Positions 55,007-63,768 of a DNA stretch of 64,000 nucleotides are shown in pieces. How positions within the stretch are numbered: the stretch's first letter is position 1; every line of letters begins with the position of its first letter. Below the pieces are notes generated by a model, which had not been told where the DNA came from, searched no databases, and worked only from the letters and a program-made list of their open reading frames with translations. Made by a program: the position numbers and the translations under genes. The DNA comes from Bacillus ndiopicus (GTDB lineage: Bacteria; Bacillota; Bacilli; Bacillales_A; Planococcaceae). The stretch spans positions 62,001-126,000 of the forward strand of contig NZ_HG964404.1 in the NCBI RefSeq assembly GCF_000612805.1, written 5' to 3'.

Positions 55007-55656
55007 ATCCTGATACCTCCTGCTCTAAATCGTCCACAAACGCGTGCAGACACTAAAAAAGCATACGATTCATCCCGTACACTTAATTGCTCCTTCCCTA
55101 TGACAGCTGGCTTAGATGCTGTTTTAAATCGTCCACATATGCGGTTACTGAAAGCCCATGCATACGTACCTGAAAGAATAACTAAGCAATCTTTTAAAGC
55201 AAGCAATGTTGTCATTAAGTCTATATTTAACGGCACTATACGTTCAACTATTCGTATTACCTCGTTATAGTACACAGCTTGTTCAACTTCAACTGCTACT
55301 TCCATCTCGAAATTATCTGTGTCTAGTAAAATTTGATGATTATTTTCACCCAATAAATCGGTAAGTATTTTTATTAAGTATTCTAATACTTGTGGTGCGT
55401 TTTCTTGCATCCGAGCCAGTAGCCTAAGCTTTCTAAATTTTAGTGTTTCGTTTTGAAGGTCTGGGCGAATGCCGAAATCTCGCTCTCTTATTGCAATAGC
55501 AGCCTCGCTTGACGTTAGTATAAATTGGTCATTGTCAATATTAAAAAGAGCTTCATCAAGTTTATCCCAATCTTTTACTACCGTAGAGGATAACTCCTGA
55601 AACTCTTTAATATTTTGATAGTATGATGGAAGTTCGTTCATGAAATGATTATTCAT
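55003..55656 (-). CDS. Baseplate protein, XkdU/YmfQ type (DUF2313)
   Basis: 217 residues. Typical front MNNHFMNELPSYYQNIKEFQELSSTVVKDWDKLDEALFNIDNDQFILTSSEAAI and helical middle (FRKLRLLARMQENAPQVLEYLIKILTDLLGENN). It follows baseplate J as in PBSX and Mu-like phages, where this protein joins the baseplate wedge. Overlaps neighbours at both ends. Confidence 0.85.
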   Translation of the reverse strand: MNNHFMNELPSYYQNIKEFQELSSTVVKDWDKLDEALFNIDNDQFILTSSEAAIAIRERDFGIRPDLQNETLKFRKLRLLARMQENAPQVLEYLIKILTDLLGENNHQILLDTDNFEMEVAVEVEQAVYYNEVIRIVERIVPLNIDLMTTLLALKDCLVILSGTYAWAFSNRICGRFKTASKPAVIGKEQLSVRDESYAFLVSARVCGRFRAGGIRI

Positions 55657-56744
55657 GTGCCCACTTCCTTCAGTATCACTTCTGCAATAGCAGGGATTTC
55701 TTCTATTAAATTAATATTACTCTCCACACCATTTAACCGTGTGACTGTAATATCTTCAATGCCTTCAATCTCTAAAAGCCGCGATTCGATATGTGTAATA
55801 CGGACATTAATATCTAAATCTTTGTACCAGTTAGCGCGCAGTTCCGCAAAGTAAGCTTCTAGAGTTTCCGTAGCTTGGGTTTCAATTTGTCCAAGCGTTG
55901 CCCCATTTAAGATAAGGTCACACTCGATAGTCATGTCAACTACACCTACACCTTCAATCGTTACCTCATGCCCGATTGGTGCAGTGCCATAGCCATCACC
56001 TTTGAGCTCAGGTGGATCAATTAGCTCTTGTGCATAAACAAGAAATTCAGGCGTTGGAGCATTAAAGTCCGAGTCAATAATGATTACTTTGACTGTCCCA
56101 CCACCATATGGTGCTCGTCTTAACCGTACACCACCAACTCCCTGTATCGCACGTACTTTTTTGCGATAGTCCGCGCGATTGCCACCAAATGCTTTATCAC
56201 GTATATGCTCTAAATACTTTTGATAGAGAGATTCATCTGATTCTTCGTCCTCGCCTGGTATAATGACATCTGCTAATATTGCCTTTCCTAGTCGGTTATT
56301 CGCCTCTAGTGGCAACATTTCCCCATAATCACGATTTCCCACCGCTCCCGTTGTTTGTGCTTCTACTTTGTATTCACCTGGTACAATATCTTCTAATACT
56401 TGATATACTAAATCATCTAAGCGATAAAGACTGTTTAAAGCCACTTGCAAGGGCTGCCCTTCACGGTCTGTGAAAATCGCTCGTCGCACCGCTTTACCTG
56501 CTGGTTTGCGTTCTACCCCAAATTCATTGACACGTTTTTCAAGATCAATACCGTCTGCTGTTGCTGCAAAAGTTCGACGATATAAAACTGCCATATCCCA
56601 GTAAGTTTCCGCAAGCTTTAGTGCTGTAGGGGCAAGTGCATCATAAATAACGCTGCCTTCTCGCTTATCTACATCATCTGGCACTCTGTCTAGCAATTCG
56701 GTTAAACATTTTTCAAACGTTTGCGTTTCTAAATAATCAAGCAA
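55653..56744 (-). CDS. Baseplate J-like protein (XkdT)
   Basis: 363 residues. N-terminal LLDRVPDDVDKREGSVIYDALAPTALKLAETYWDM is characteristic of phage baseplate J/XkdT, as is GGNRADYRKKVRAIQGVGGVRLRRAPYGGGTVKVII in the centre. It forms the baseplate wedge of contractile tails. The gene order to DUF2634 and DUF2313 is the standard one. Confidence 0.93.
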   Translation of the reverse strand: MLDYLETQTFEKCLTELLDRVPDDVDKREGSVIYDALAPTALKLAETYWDMAVLYRRTFAATADGIDLEKRVNEFGVERKPAGKAVRRAIFTDREGQPLQVALNSLYRLDDLVYQVLEDIVPGEYKVEAQTTGAVGNRDYGEMLPLEANNRLGKAILADVIIPGEDEESDESLYQKYLEHIRDKAFGGNRADYRKKVRAIQGVGGVRLRRAPYGGGTVKVIIIDSDFNAPTPEFLVYAQELIDPPELKGDGYGTAPIGHEVTIEGVGVVDMTIECDLILNGATLGQIETQATETLEAYFAELRANWYKDLDINVRITHIESRLLEIEGIEDITVTRLNGVESNINLIEEIPAIAEVILKEVGT

Positions 56745-57153
56745 TCCGTACCGCCTCCTTCAGCAGGTGCACATCTCCATAAATCGTATGGGCAACCAAA
56801 TCGACCAGCACGTCCTCTTTTGTTACAAACTCCAATCGAAAATCGGAAATACTTATTATCCGTTCATCCTGAAGTAGTGCCTCTTGAATGCGCCTGCCTA
56901 AATCACCGCGCACATACAGTTCATCATGCCCAATCATATTTTCAAAGCCGTAATCATCTGAATAAATTAAGTGTTTGAAGCGCACTGTATTTAATACTTT
57001 AAAGATGGCTTGTTCCATTGCTTTTTGACCATCAACAAAGCCGCCGCAGCGACCTCGGACAAAATCTAGCTGATACGTTCTCGTTGGTAGCTGTGAAGCA
57101 TCTTCTACCTCAATGTCAGGTATAATTGTGATGTCGCCAGTTGGTACTACCAT
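56737..57153 (-). CDS. Baseplate protein, DUF2634 (XkdS)
   Basis: 138 residues. A gp25-like wedge component: LPTRTYQLDFVRGRCGGFVDGQKAMEQAIFKVLNTVRFKHLIYSDDYGFE is its signature. Overlaps both neighbours (8 bases with baseplate J, 7 with DUF2577). Confidence 0.9.
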   Translation of the reverse strand: MVVPTGDITIIPDIEVEDASQLPTRTYQLDFVRGRCGGFVDGQKAMEQAIFKVLNTVRFKHLIYSDDYGFENMIGHDELYVRGDLGRRIQEALLQDERIISISDFRLEFVTKEDVLVDLVAHTIYGDVHLLKEAVRIA

Positions 57154-57458
57154 AAGTTATCCCCCTCCTTGTATCTATCTGACACAAAGTATTCTTGACC
57201 ACCTTGTACACGATGCAAAATAACTTTATCTCCTTTTTTCAGTCCATCATCGAATGTTATTTTTTGACCTGAAATAACCCGCTCATGACTAGTTAAATGT
57301 TCGGCAACAAGCAAAAACTCACCCGTTAAGATGAGCTTTGAATGCACTTCTATTTTAAGGGGCCTTGATTCAATGACTTCGCCCACAAGGATGTTAACAG
57401 GATTGGAAGCTTGGAAGGCTGCCATTGCTGTTGTTTTTATTAAATTTAATAAGCTCAC
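57147..57458 (-). CDS. Tail protein, DUF2577 (XkdR)
   Basis: 103 residues. The first half, LLNLIKTTAMAAFQASNPVNILVGEVIESRPLKIEVHSKLILTGEFLLVAEHLTSHE, is the DUF2577 pattern. The last part is a beta-hairpin with GDKVILHRVQGGQEYFVSDR. Placed between the hub gene and the wedge gene, as in PBSX. Confidence 0.9.
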   Translation of the reverse strand: MSLLNLIKTTAMAAFQASNPVNILVGEVIESRPLKIEVHSKLILTGEFLLVAEHLTSHERVISGQKITFDDGLKKGDKVILHRVQGGQEYFVSDRYKEGDNLW

Positions 57459-57459
57459 G

Positions 57460-58416
57460 TTAAATCACCTTCAATTCTAAGTCCATTGTATGGACTTTTG
57501 CTGACCAATCGTGCGTACAAGTTTCAACCAAAAATAGTTGCTTCAACCCTAATTTTTCAATAAAAATAAATACCATCTTACCTGCACGTACACGCCAATC
57601 ACCTAAGCACTTTAATGACAGCTCTTTTTTTTCTTTATTGTGTACAGCTAAGAGAGCATCTAATAAACTTTCAACTTGTGCTGGTGTCATTTTTTCATCA
57701 ACTTTTTTGAAAAACTGTAATTGTCCCCACCGCGCTATATTGTTGCTATCTTTTGCGACAAACGATCTGCGCTTAGCCTTTTTTTTATCATCTATAACGA
57801 GCTTTATACGGTTATAGCTATCTTCGATAGAAGTTGAATAATCAAAGTCGTAGAGCAAACTGCCTTCCCCAATGAAAAATGTTGTAGGATCAATCACTAA
57901 ATCTTTAATGTTATGCAGCCCTAATGCACCGAATTCATCCATAAATACGAAACTTTGATTAGTGGCTACAATAGTTGAATCAATGTATTTATTGATAACA
58001 TCTAAAGCCTTTTTATCATCCTCTGTCATTTTAGGCGCTTTATATCCTGTCTGAGCAACTACTTTTAAAGGTAGTTTAAACTGTGCGCAAATTTGAGCGA
58101 TGGCATCTTCAGCCTGCATTGACTTCATAACAAAGGTATCGTTATACATCAGATATTTTATTTGGTCATAAGCCGTAATTTTAAATTCGCTGTTTTTACC
58201 AAAGCTTGATTTAAACACATACCCATAGAAAATCTTGTGTTGCCCATCCGTTACACGCACAATTGCACCTGGTACAACTTTATTTTTCAACGGTGTGGGA
58301 TTCAACATTGTAACATCTAGTACCGATGCCGTTCCTGATTTTTCTGTTTTCCAGCTAATTGACGTGACAGGTACTTCATAAATATTTCCGTCACGATTGT
58401 CAATCAGCACTTCCAT
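57460..58416 (-). CDS. Baseplate hub protein (XkdQ/gpD type)
   Basis: 318 residues from the ATG at 58416, 6 bases after GAGGTG (two earlier starts are too close). Chain begins MEVLIDNRDGNIYEVPVTSISWKTEKSG and holds the central ALDVINKYIDSTIVATNQSFVFMDEFGALGLHNI, typical of the XkdQ/YqbQ hub group. Forms the central hub ring below the tube. Confidence 0.88.
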   Translation of the reverse strand: MEVLIDNRDGNIYEVPVTSISWKTEKSGTASVLDVTMLNPTPLKNKVVPGAIVRVTDGQHKIFYGYVFKSSFGKNSEFKITAYDQIKYLMYNDTFVMKSMQAEDAIAQICAQFKLPLKVVAQTGYKAPKMTEDDKKALDVINKYIDSTIVATNQSFVFMDEFGALGLHNIKDLVIDPTTFFIGEGSLLYDFDYSTSIEDSYNRIKLVIDDKKKAKRRSFVAKDSNNIARWGQLQFFKKVDEKMTPAQVESLLDALLAVHNKEKKELSLKCLGDWRVRAGKMVFIFIEKLGLKQLFLVETCTHDWSAKVHTMDLELKVI

Positions 58417-58426
58417 AGCCATCACC

Positions 58427-59128
58427 TCATTTCTTGACTGCCCATTCAGGTGGGATTTTTACCTTCAGCCCAATGGGGAGCCTTCGCAAATCGCTATCTT
58501 TAATACCATTGAGAGATTGCAGCGCTTTATAATTTGCACCGTTCCCCGTATACTTTTGAGCAATTTTCCACAAGGAATCGCCACGCACCAAGCTGTATGT
58601 TTGAGGTACAGGCTTTGAATTTTCACGCGGCGCTTGCTTCTTGACTAATTTTTCAGTAGGCTTTTTATCTGTAGATTTCACAGCCGCCTTTGGCTTTTTC
58701 GCTATTTCCATTTTTTTAAACCCAAATGGCACAAACTTTTTAAAAGAAATAGTGTAATCTACATCCGCTGTACCATACTGTTGTTGATATTCAAATGATT
58801 CAATTGTAACTTGCTCATTGACTGTAAATGAGCCCCCTACAAAAACAAAACGGATAACCTCTTCATTGGTCATCCATTCGTTTATCTTATTTAGATACTC
58901 TTGTGGCTTTACAAACTGTGTTTCTGCATAGTGAGTGTCACTGGATGGGAAAAATGATGAAAAGCTGAACTCCCTTAATTTCATAGGTTTTGGTACATTT
59001 ACAGTACCTACTGAAGCGACTTGAAACTCCTCACCATCCGCATCTTGTTTAAAGGGTAATTCTGGTGGGTTCACAGGAATCCGAAATCCTTCCTTGTCAT
59101 TTTTCGCACTTAAATAAATACCAATCAT
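58427..59128 (-). CDS. Tail protein with C-terminal LysM domain (XkdP)
   Basis: 233 residues. The front two-thirds is the XkdP domain (LRFSFSSFFPSSDTH-like, LNKINEWMTNEEVIRFVFVGGSF). A basic Pro/Lys linker leads to a LysM at about 183-228 (TYSLVRGDSLWKIAQKYTGNGANYKALQSLNGI). LysM binds peptidoglycan. The gene overlaps the tape measure gene end by 4 bases. Confidence 0.93.
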   Translation of the reverse strand: MIGIYLSAKNDKEGFRIPVNPPELPFKQDADGEEFQVASVGTVNVPKPMKLREFSFSSFFPSSDTHYAETQFVKPQEYLNKINEWMTNEEVIRFVFVGGSFTVNEQVTIESFEYQQQYGTADVDYTISFKKFVPFGFKKMEIAKKPKAAVKSTDKKPTEKLVKKQAPRENSKPVPQTYSLVRGDSLWKIAQKYTGNGANYKALQSLNGIKDSDLRRLPIGLKVKIPPEWAVKK

Positions 59129-61767
59129 CCACTATATACCCCCTCCACAGATCTGTCTTGTTCCTCTTTCAGTGTTTGGATAATCTTTTTAATTATCGTG
59201 TCAATGTCAGCACCATCTCGGATATCTCCCGAAAATTCAATGTGTGGCTGGCTAGTAATGTGATTTGTAACAGTCTGTTTGGAGTTGCTGATAGGCGTAT
59301 TCGTAATATTCCGTACTTCTTTTGATACGGCCACTTCATCTTTTTTCGGTGCATCCAGTACTTTAGGTCCTAGAGACAAGTTACTCACTTTATCCAATAC
59401 TTTGCTGAGTACACCGCCCGTTGTATCCTCAATAGTGTTTTGCACCTGTATTTCAGGAGTTAGTGAAACAATGTTGTTGATTGCTTTCCCCTCCGCGATA
59501 TCCTTGAAAATTTCAAGGTATTCGTTTGCTAAATCGACCTCGCCAATTTTGTCTACCTTGTCTAATTTTCCGCCTTTTAGTTTTTTGTCTTTGTCATTTG
59601 CTGCAGCACCTAGGCCTGTTTCGGATGGGGCTGTATTCACGACATTATCAAGTAAACTGCTTGGATCCAAGAAGGGATTATCTTTATTCCCATCATCTTT
59701 ACCTAACCCTGCTAGGCTCTTAGCTTTTTCTACTAAACCACCCATCTTTTCGGTAAGTCCCTGCGAAAATTCTTTCCCTACTTTATTTCCTTTGTCATAG
59801 GCTGCACCAACATCTTTGTATTCAAAACGTGCAAATTTTTGCTTTGTTGGAGCCGTTGGCATTGTCACAGAATCCATATAATCTTGAGTAGTATTCATAC
59901 GATCCAACACAACTTGCTCTGCTTTTTCGGGAGCTTCCAGAAGTCCCGCCATCTTTTCAGCAAAATTAGTTGGCCCCTTGCCGATTTTTAGATCCACTGT
60001 GCCAATTGTTGATAAATCAGTATCCAGAACATTGTTTAATAATCCAATGAATGTGTTGACCCCCGCAACCGCACCGTTGATGAGGTCGGAAATACCACCT
60101 AACGATTTATTTATCACGTCTAGTACGCCATCAGCGATTCCTCCCATTGTCCTTAAAATCATCGTACCCATAGTATAGAAAGCCATTTTTATTCCGTATA
60201 TTCCGTCATTCCATTTGTTCGCAATCCACTCCACTACGGTTATGACCATATTACCTATGGCATCCAGCACGGTGCGTATCATAATATTGAGCCCTATCCA
60301 TGCTAGCTGTATCAAGTAGACTGCTTCATTCCAGATATTGACGAACCACTCGGCAACTGTGATTACTAAGTTAGCTAGACCAATGAAGATATTTTGGATA
60401 AATGCCCATAAGCCACTGAAAAAGCCTGCTACAGCACCAACAACAGCTGCAGTTTGATCACCCCACATCACTATCGCTGTGATTATTAATGCTAGTACAG
60501 CAATTATTGCTAGTAGTACCCATGTGACGGGACTAGCCAAATAAGCTGCGTCTACTACCCATTGAGCCGCAGCCCATGCAAGTGTTGCAACTCTAATTAA
60601 ACCGAGTACTGCATATTTTACTGCTAAGATAGCGACAATCGTACCTAACACTCCCCCCATAACAACCAAAATCGGAACTACCCAACCTGCATTGTCAACC
60701 ATAAACTTCCCTACCGCGCCAACGATATTGTAAAGTCCTTCTAGCACATCAAATACAAACGAAAGCCCCGATATAAATAAATTGACGAACACCATTGCAT
60801 GTCCTGCTAATACGCCGAATGCATCTGAATTAACAAATTGACTGAATCTAATAAACAGAGGCTCGAACGCTGTTTGTGCCCAGTTTTTAAATACAGTCAT
60901 AGCATCTGAAAATGTTAATGGCATCTTACTAAATTTGTCTTCTATATCATCTGCAGCATTAAATAGCGCAGTCTTAATAATATCTGCTGTAATTTCCCCA
61001 TCCGAGGACATCTTCTTTAATTCACCCATGCTTTTACCTACTGAATTGGCAATGGCTCTAGCTAATAAAGGTGCGTTTTCTGTGATAGACGTAAACTCGT
61101 CCCCTTGTAATCGTCCAGATGCCATCGCCTGTGTTAATTGATGCATACCAGCAGCCTTTTCCTGCCCACCTGCACCCGACACAGTGAACGATTTATTCAT
61201 GAGCTCAGTAAATCGGATAGCTTCATCATTACTGCCAAAGGCATCTCCTGCTAATAGGTTTAATTTGGCCACGCTTGCGGCAGTATCATTGTAAGAACTT
61301 AAACTACGCTGAGAGGCTCTGTAAATTTTGTCCTGTAGTTCGGACTGCGTTTGTAAACCATCATTTATATTTGCCAACCGTGCATTAGTATTAGAATAAT
61401 TGTCTGAAGCCTCTGTGAACTTATTGAAACCATTTGCAAGAGCTTGAATAGAGAAATATGCAGCAGCTAATCCAGTTAAAGCGCTGATTAGCTGCTGCAC
61501 GTCACTGGTGGCCTGTGGAATGTTAGAGAATTTGACCTTTCCGCCTTCTTCTCTCGCTAATCTAGCACTTGCACGTAATCTTTCAAAGCTAGCATTTGCG
61601 CTCTCAATATCACGTCTAGCACGTTGCAAACTTCGCATATCCATGTTTCTATTTGAGGTGCTATGCATTTGCTCCATCGCTCTAATAGTACTATTCATTG
61701 CTTTCATCACTTTTTGTAAAGTACCAGTCATACGATCAGTTAGCGTCATGGTTGTACGTACCGACAT
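59125..61767 (-). CDS. Tape measure protein (XkdO type)
   Basis: 880 residues. A tape-measure N-terminal domain (RTTMTLTDRMTGTLQKVMKAMNSTI, then SLRASARLAREEGG), the core SVGKSMGELKKMSSDGEITADIIKTALFNAADDIEDKFSKMPLTFSDAM (about residues 235-285), and a long hydrophobic middle of membrane-like segments (about 320-560) that inserts into the host membrane. It determines the length of the contractile tail. Distinct from the TP901-type protein of the other element. Confidence 0.9.
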   Translation of the reverse strand: MSVRTTMTLTDRMTGTLQKVMKAMNSTIRAMEQMHSTSNRNMDMRSLQRARRDIESANASFERLRASARLAREEGGKVKFSNIPQATSDVQQLISALTGLAAAYFSIQALANGFNKFTEASDNYSNTNARLANINDGLQTQSELQDKIYRASQRSLSSYNDTAASVAKLNLLAGDAFGSNDEAIRFTELMNKSFTVSGAGGQEKAAGMHQLTQAMASGRLQGDEFTSITENAPLLARAIANSVGKSMGELKKMSSDGEITADIIKTALFNAADDIEDKFSKMPLTFSDAMTVFKNWAQTAFEPLFIRFSQFVNSDAFGVLAGHAMVFVNLFISGLSFVFDVLEGLYNIVGAVGKFMVDNAGWVVPILVVMGGVLGTIVAILAVKYAVLGLIRVATLAWAAAQWVVDAAYLASPVTWVLLAIIAVLALIITAIVMWGDQTAAVVGAVAGFFSGLWAFIQNIFIGLANLVITVAEWFVNIWNEAVYLIQLAWIGLNIMIRTVLDAIGNMVITVVEWIANKWNDGIYGIKMAFYTMGTMILRTMGGIADGVLDVINKSLGGISDLINGAVAGVNTFIGLLNNVLDTDLSTIGTVDLKIGKGPTNFAEKMAGLLEAPEKAEQVVLDRMNTTQDYMDSVTMPTAPTKQKFARFEYKDVGAAYDKGNKVGKEFSQGLTEKMGGLVEKAKSLAGLGKDDGNKDNPFLDPSSLLDNVVNTAPSETGLGAAANDKDKKLKGGKLDKVDKIGEVDLANEYLEIFKDIAEGKAINNIVSLTPEIQVQNTIEDTTGGVLSKVLDKVSNLSLGPKVLDAPKKDEVAVSKEVRNITNTPISNSKQTVTNHITSQPHIEFSGDIRDGADIDTIIKKIIQTLKEEQDRSVEGVYSG

Positions 61768-61795
61768 GTAATATTTTCCTCCTTTCGAAACATAA

Positions 61796-61820
61796 TAAAA
61801 AGCACTCTTTATGAGTGCTT
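61796..61820 (-). terminator. Terminator in front of the tape measure operon
   Basis: AAGCACTC and GAGTGCTT, with a T-run on the minus strand, right after the stop of the glycine-zipper gene. Confidence 0.6.
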
Positions 61821-62181
61821 AGAACATTTGTTGTATAAACATTTTATAGATTTTTTCATCTACTTCTATCAAACTTTTTTTCCCGTCTTTAAATTCTACC
61901 GCTATTGTGTGCGTCCCTTTATTTTTTGCGGATAAACCTGCTAGTAAACCTACAGGACCGAGCAATACACCGCCTACCAGTCCACGAGACACGCCGCTGA
62001 CTGCGCTTTTACGATGTTCCTCAGTAATTAATTCGTAAGACGTTAAAGTCTCTTTATTCAAAGGAAATTTTTCTGTAAAACCTGTAAATAAAAAAACTCC
62101 TTGCTTGCTAAAAAAGCCTTTTTGACTAATCATAATGTTTTTACCTTCATAATCGCCTGCAATTACTTTGTTCTGTGCCAT
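61819..62181 (-). CDS. Small protein with glycine-zipper segment, unknown
   Basis: 120 residues from the ATG at 62181 (AAGGGGG eight bases upstream; a TTG two codons earlier is too close). Beta-rich N-terminus (YEGKNIMISQKGFFSKQGVFLFTGF), then SGVSRGLVGGVLLGPVGLLAGLSAKNKG, a glycine-rich, possibly membrane-embedded hairpin, then a second beta unit (TIAVEFKDGKKSLIEVDEKIYKMF). Similar proteins occur in Gram-positive genomes without known function. It lies outside the standard tail order. Confidence 0.6.
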   Translation of the reverse strand: MAQNKVIAGDYEGKNIMISQKGFFSKQGVFLFTGFTEKFPLNKETLTSYELITEEHRKSAVSGVSRGLVGGVLLGPVGLLAGLSAKNKGTHTIAVEFKDGKKSLIEVDEKIYKMFIQQMF

Positions 62182-62267
62182 TTCCAATTCCCCCTTCTTA
62201 TCTATTAATATACATAATTCGGAAGAGAGAAACCATATCTTTTACATAAATATCACCCCTTTCTAAT

Positions 62268-62296
62268 GAAAAACACCCTCAAAATTGAGAGTGTTT
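62268..62296 (-). terminator. Terminator after the CRISPR-like unit
   Basis: AACACCCTCAA and TTGAGAGTGTT pair over 11 bp, followed by TTTTT on the minus strand. It would end a leftward transcript carrying the repeats at 62319-62411. Confidence 0.65.
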
Positions 62297-62318
62297 CCCC
62301 GTTTTATTTGTATTTCTC

Positions 62319-62411
62319 TACTTTCACCCCACTCTTTATATAAGGAGTGACCTGTTCACATCTAACTGACATACTGTCATTTCAATCCGCACTCCCTATA
62401 AAGGGAGTGAC
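62319..62411 (-). CRISPR. Isolated type I-C-like mini-array: one intact and one degenerate repeat around a 27-nt spacer
   Basis: On the minus strand the first repeat (62411-62379, 33 nt) opens GTCACTCCC, has the stem ACTCCC/GGGAGT and closes GGATTGAAAT, which is the form of type I-C repeats (GTCGCACTC...GTGGATTGAAAT). A 27-nt spacer (62378-62352) follows, then a degenerate repeat (62351 to about 62320) matching it at 17 of 21 positions in the stem region. Its stem is kept through a G-T pair and its end has decayed, as usual in the last repeat of an array. No cas genes in the window. It stands between two terminators in a prophage. A mini-array or an RNA anti-CRISPR is likely. Confidence 0.7.
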
Positions 62412-62518
62412 TGTAAGAAATCAACAATCTAGCTTAATTATAATTGATTCTTGCTATTTAAAAATTTAATTACTACATTTATATCATACTTTGCTCTTAA
62501 AAATATCATATGATTTTG

Positions 62519-62539
62519 TCAAAAACCCAAACGTTTGGG
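62519..62539 (-). terminator. Terminator of the upstream small gene
   Basis: CCCAAACGTTTGGG (62526-62539) is a perfect dyad followed on the minus strand by TTTTT. It closes the gene at 62547-62882. TTGACA occurs just after it (62517-62522), a possible -35 box for the CRISPR-like unit, although no good -10 is at 17 nt. Confidence 0.6.
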
Positions 62540-62546
62540 AATCGCA

Positions 62547-62882
62547 CTAAAATGTATCAGTAATATTGAAACTGTCTTTTGTTACAGAAATGCCACATGC
62601 CGCCAATTCCCTGTGTATCATCTGGCTATCTTGTAGACCTTGGCGATAAGCATATTCCAACCTAATCGATTCTAACAAATGAAAGGCACCCTCTAGTTCT
62701 TCAAGCAGATATTTTTGTCTGTCTGACGTTAAAGATTCACTCAACAACTCAAATGTAATGCGTCTTTTATTGTCACATTCGATGCACTCTTTATTTAATT
62801 CCGCTTTTCTCCAAGCGATTTCAAAAACACGCTCATCTACAATTTTACCAAATGCTTTTTGTATAATTGTTTGATTTTCCAT
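62547..62882 (-). CDS. Small phage protein, possibly DUF6809-like
   Basis: 111 residues. A helical product: KAFGKIVDERVFEIAWRKAELNKECIECDNKRRITFELLSESLTSDRQKYLLEELEGAFHLLESIRLEYAYRQGLQD. Proteins with this LL-x-LE-x4-ESIR-EYAYRQG layout are common beside phage repressors. Role unknown; named from memory only. Confidence 0.55.
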   Translation of the reverse strand: MENQTIIQKAFGKIVDERVFEIAWRKAELNKECIECDNKRRITFELLSESLTSDRQKYLLEELEGAFHLLESIRLEYAYRQGLQDSQMIHRELAACGISVTKDSFNITDTF

Positions 62883-63017
62883 AGTTAATCCCCCTTATGG
62901 GAGTAACATCCACTTTTAATTCCCCCCATTTTCGGGTATACTATTATTGCACAGAATTATTGAGTGGATGTCACTCAGTGTTAGCCATATTTCAAGTTCC
63001 CGCTTGAAATGTGGTTT
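62883..63017. promoter_or_regulatory. Intergenic region with inverted repeats and a plus-strand hairpin
   Basis: GAGTAACATCCAC (62901-62913) returns inverted as GTGGATGTCACTC (62964-62976), 12 of 13 bases. TATACT stands at 62937-62942. On the plus strand CCATATTTCAAG and CTTGAAATGTGG form a 12-bp stem followed by TTTTTA (about 62985-63017). A short plus-strand RNA could start near 62948 and end there, antisense to nothing known; the -35 region is weak. Confidence 0.4.
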
Positions 63018-63752
63018 TTATTTTACTAATTTTAATTGCGTTTGCTTGTTGTAACTTTCAATTTCGAGCTTTAAGAATGTTGATGGTTGCCACATATCAA
63101 TAAAGTTCAACCCTTCTTCATATTTCACTTTATGCAGTTCGCTATAGCGAGGTATTTTAAAATACTTATTAAACTCTCCCCACAATGCCTTAAAAACTTT
63201 TCGACTAACATTGTTATATGCAGGAGAATCTTTACCGCCCAGTGCTTGCATTACTTTGTAAGCTCCTTTTTGTTGAATGTTTTGCTGCTCCACTCCATCA
63301 ATTCGCATTTGACTAACCACTTTATCCAACTTGTTTTCGATCTTATCAACACGCTCGCTAGTTTCGATTGATAACTTCAAATGTTCGCGTCTTTGCTGTT
63401 CAATAGTTAAAATTGGTTGTTGAGCAATCATTCTATAATACTCGTCCACTAGCATTTCATAAGCATCCCAAGCTCTATCCGTATTCAAAGATTTAGCATG
63501 TAGCCAAGCCCCTTTTTCTGTCCAAAGGTAGAGCTTATTTAAATTTTGCGGAAGGTCAATTTGTCCCTTTGCCCTAAAATCACGTAATTTCTGACCCTCT
63601 AAACAGATGAAATGCTTACCTTCTGTGTAACGTTCCTTATTACGGTTAAAATTTCTCACAATACGCTCTGTTTCAGCAACATAACTTTCTGCAAGCTGAG
63701 TTGTTGTTAAAACTCGCTGATGATTATATGTGATAACCTGTAATTGATTCAT
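63018..63752 (-). CDS. Antirepressor with ORF6N and ORF6C domains
   Basis: 244 residues. ORF6N part at residues 1-95 (TTTQLAESYVAETERIVRNFNRNKERYTEGKHFICLEGQKLRDF, LYLWTEKGAWLHAKSLNTDRAWDAYEMLVDEYY); coiled coil about 115-150; ORF6C part at about 160-240 (GKDSPAYNNVSRKVFKALWGEFNKYFKIPRYSEL). ORF6 proteins are phage antirepressors that bind DNA or repressors to induce the lytic cycle. It lies between a Cro-like gene and small genes, inside what should be the tail gene order. Confidence 0.92.
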   Translation of the reverse strand: MNQLQVITYNHQRVLTTTQLAESYVAETERIVRNFNRNKERYTEGKHFICLEGQKLRDFRAKGQIDLPQNLNKLYLWTEKGAWLHAKSLNTDRAWDAYEMLVDEYYRMIAQQPILTIEQQRREHLKLSIETSERVDKIENKLDKVVSQMRIDGVEQQNIQQKGAYKVMQALGGKDSPAYNNVSRKVFKALWGEFNKYFKIPRYSELHKVKYEEGLNFIDMWQPSTFLKLEIESYNKQTQLKLVK

Positions 63753-63768
63753 ATAAATCCTCCTTTTT

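Noticed and set aside
61796..61820. CACTC...GAGTG hairpin near the tape measure gene as a further CRISPR repeat
   Set aside because: It lacks the GGATTGAAAT end and has a T-run; an ordinary terminator.
62517..62522. TTGACA as a sure promoter of the CRISPR-like unit
   Set aside because: The hexamer at 17 nt is TAAGAG, a poor -10; kept only as a possibility.
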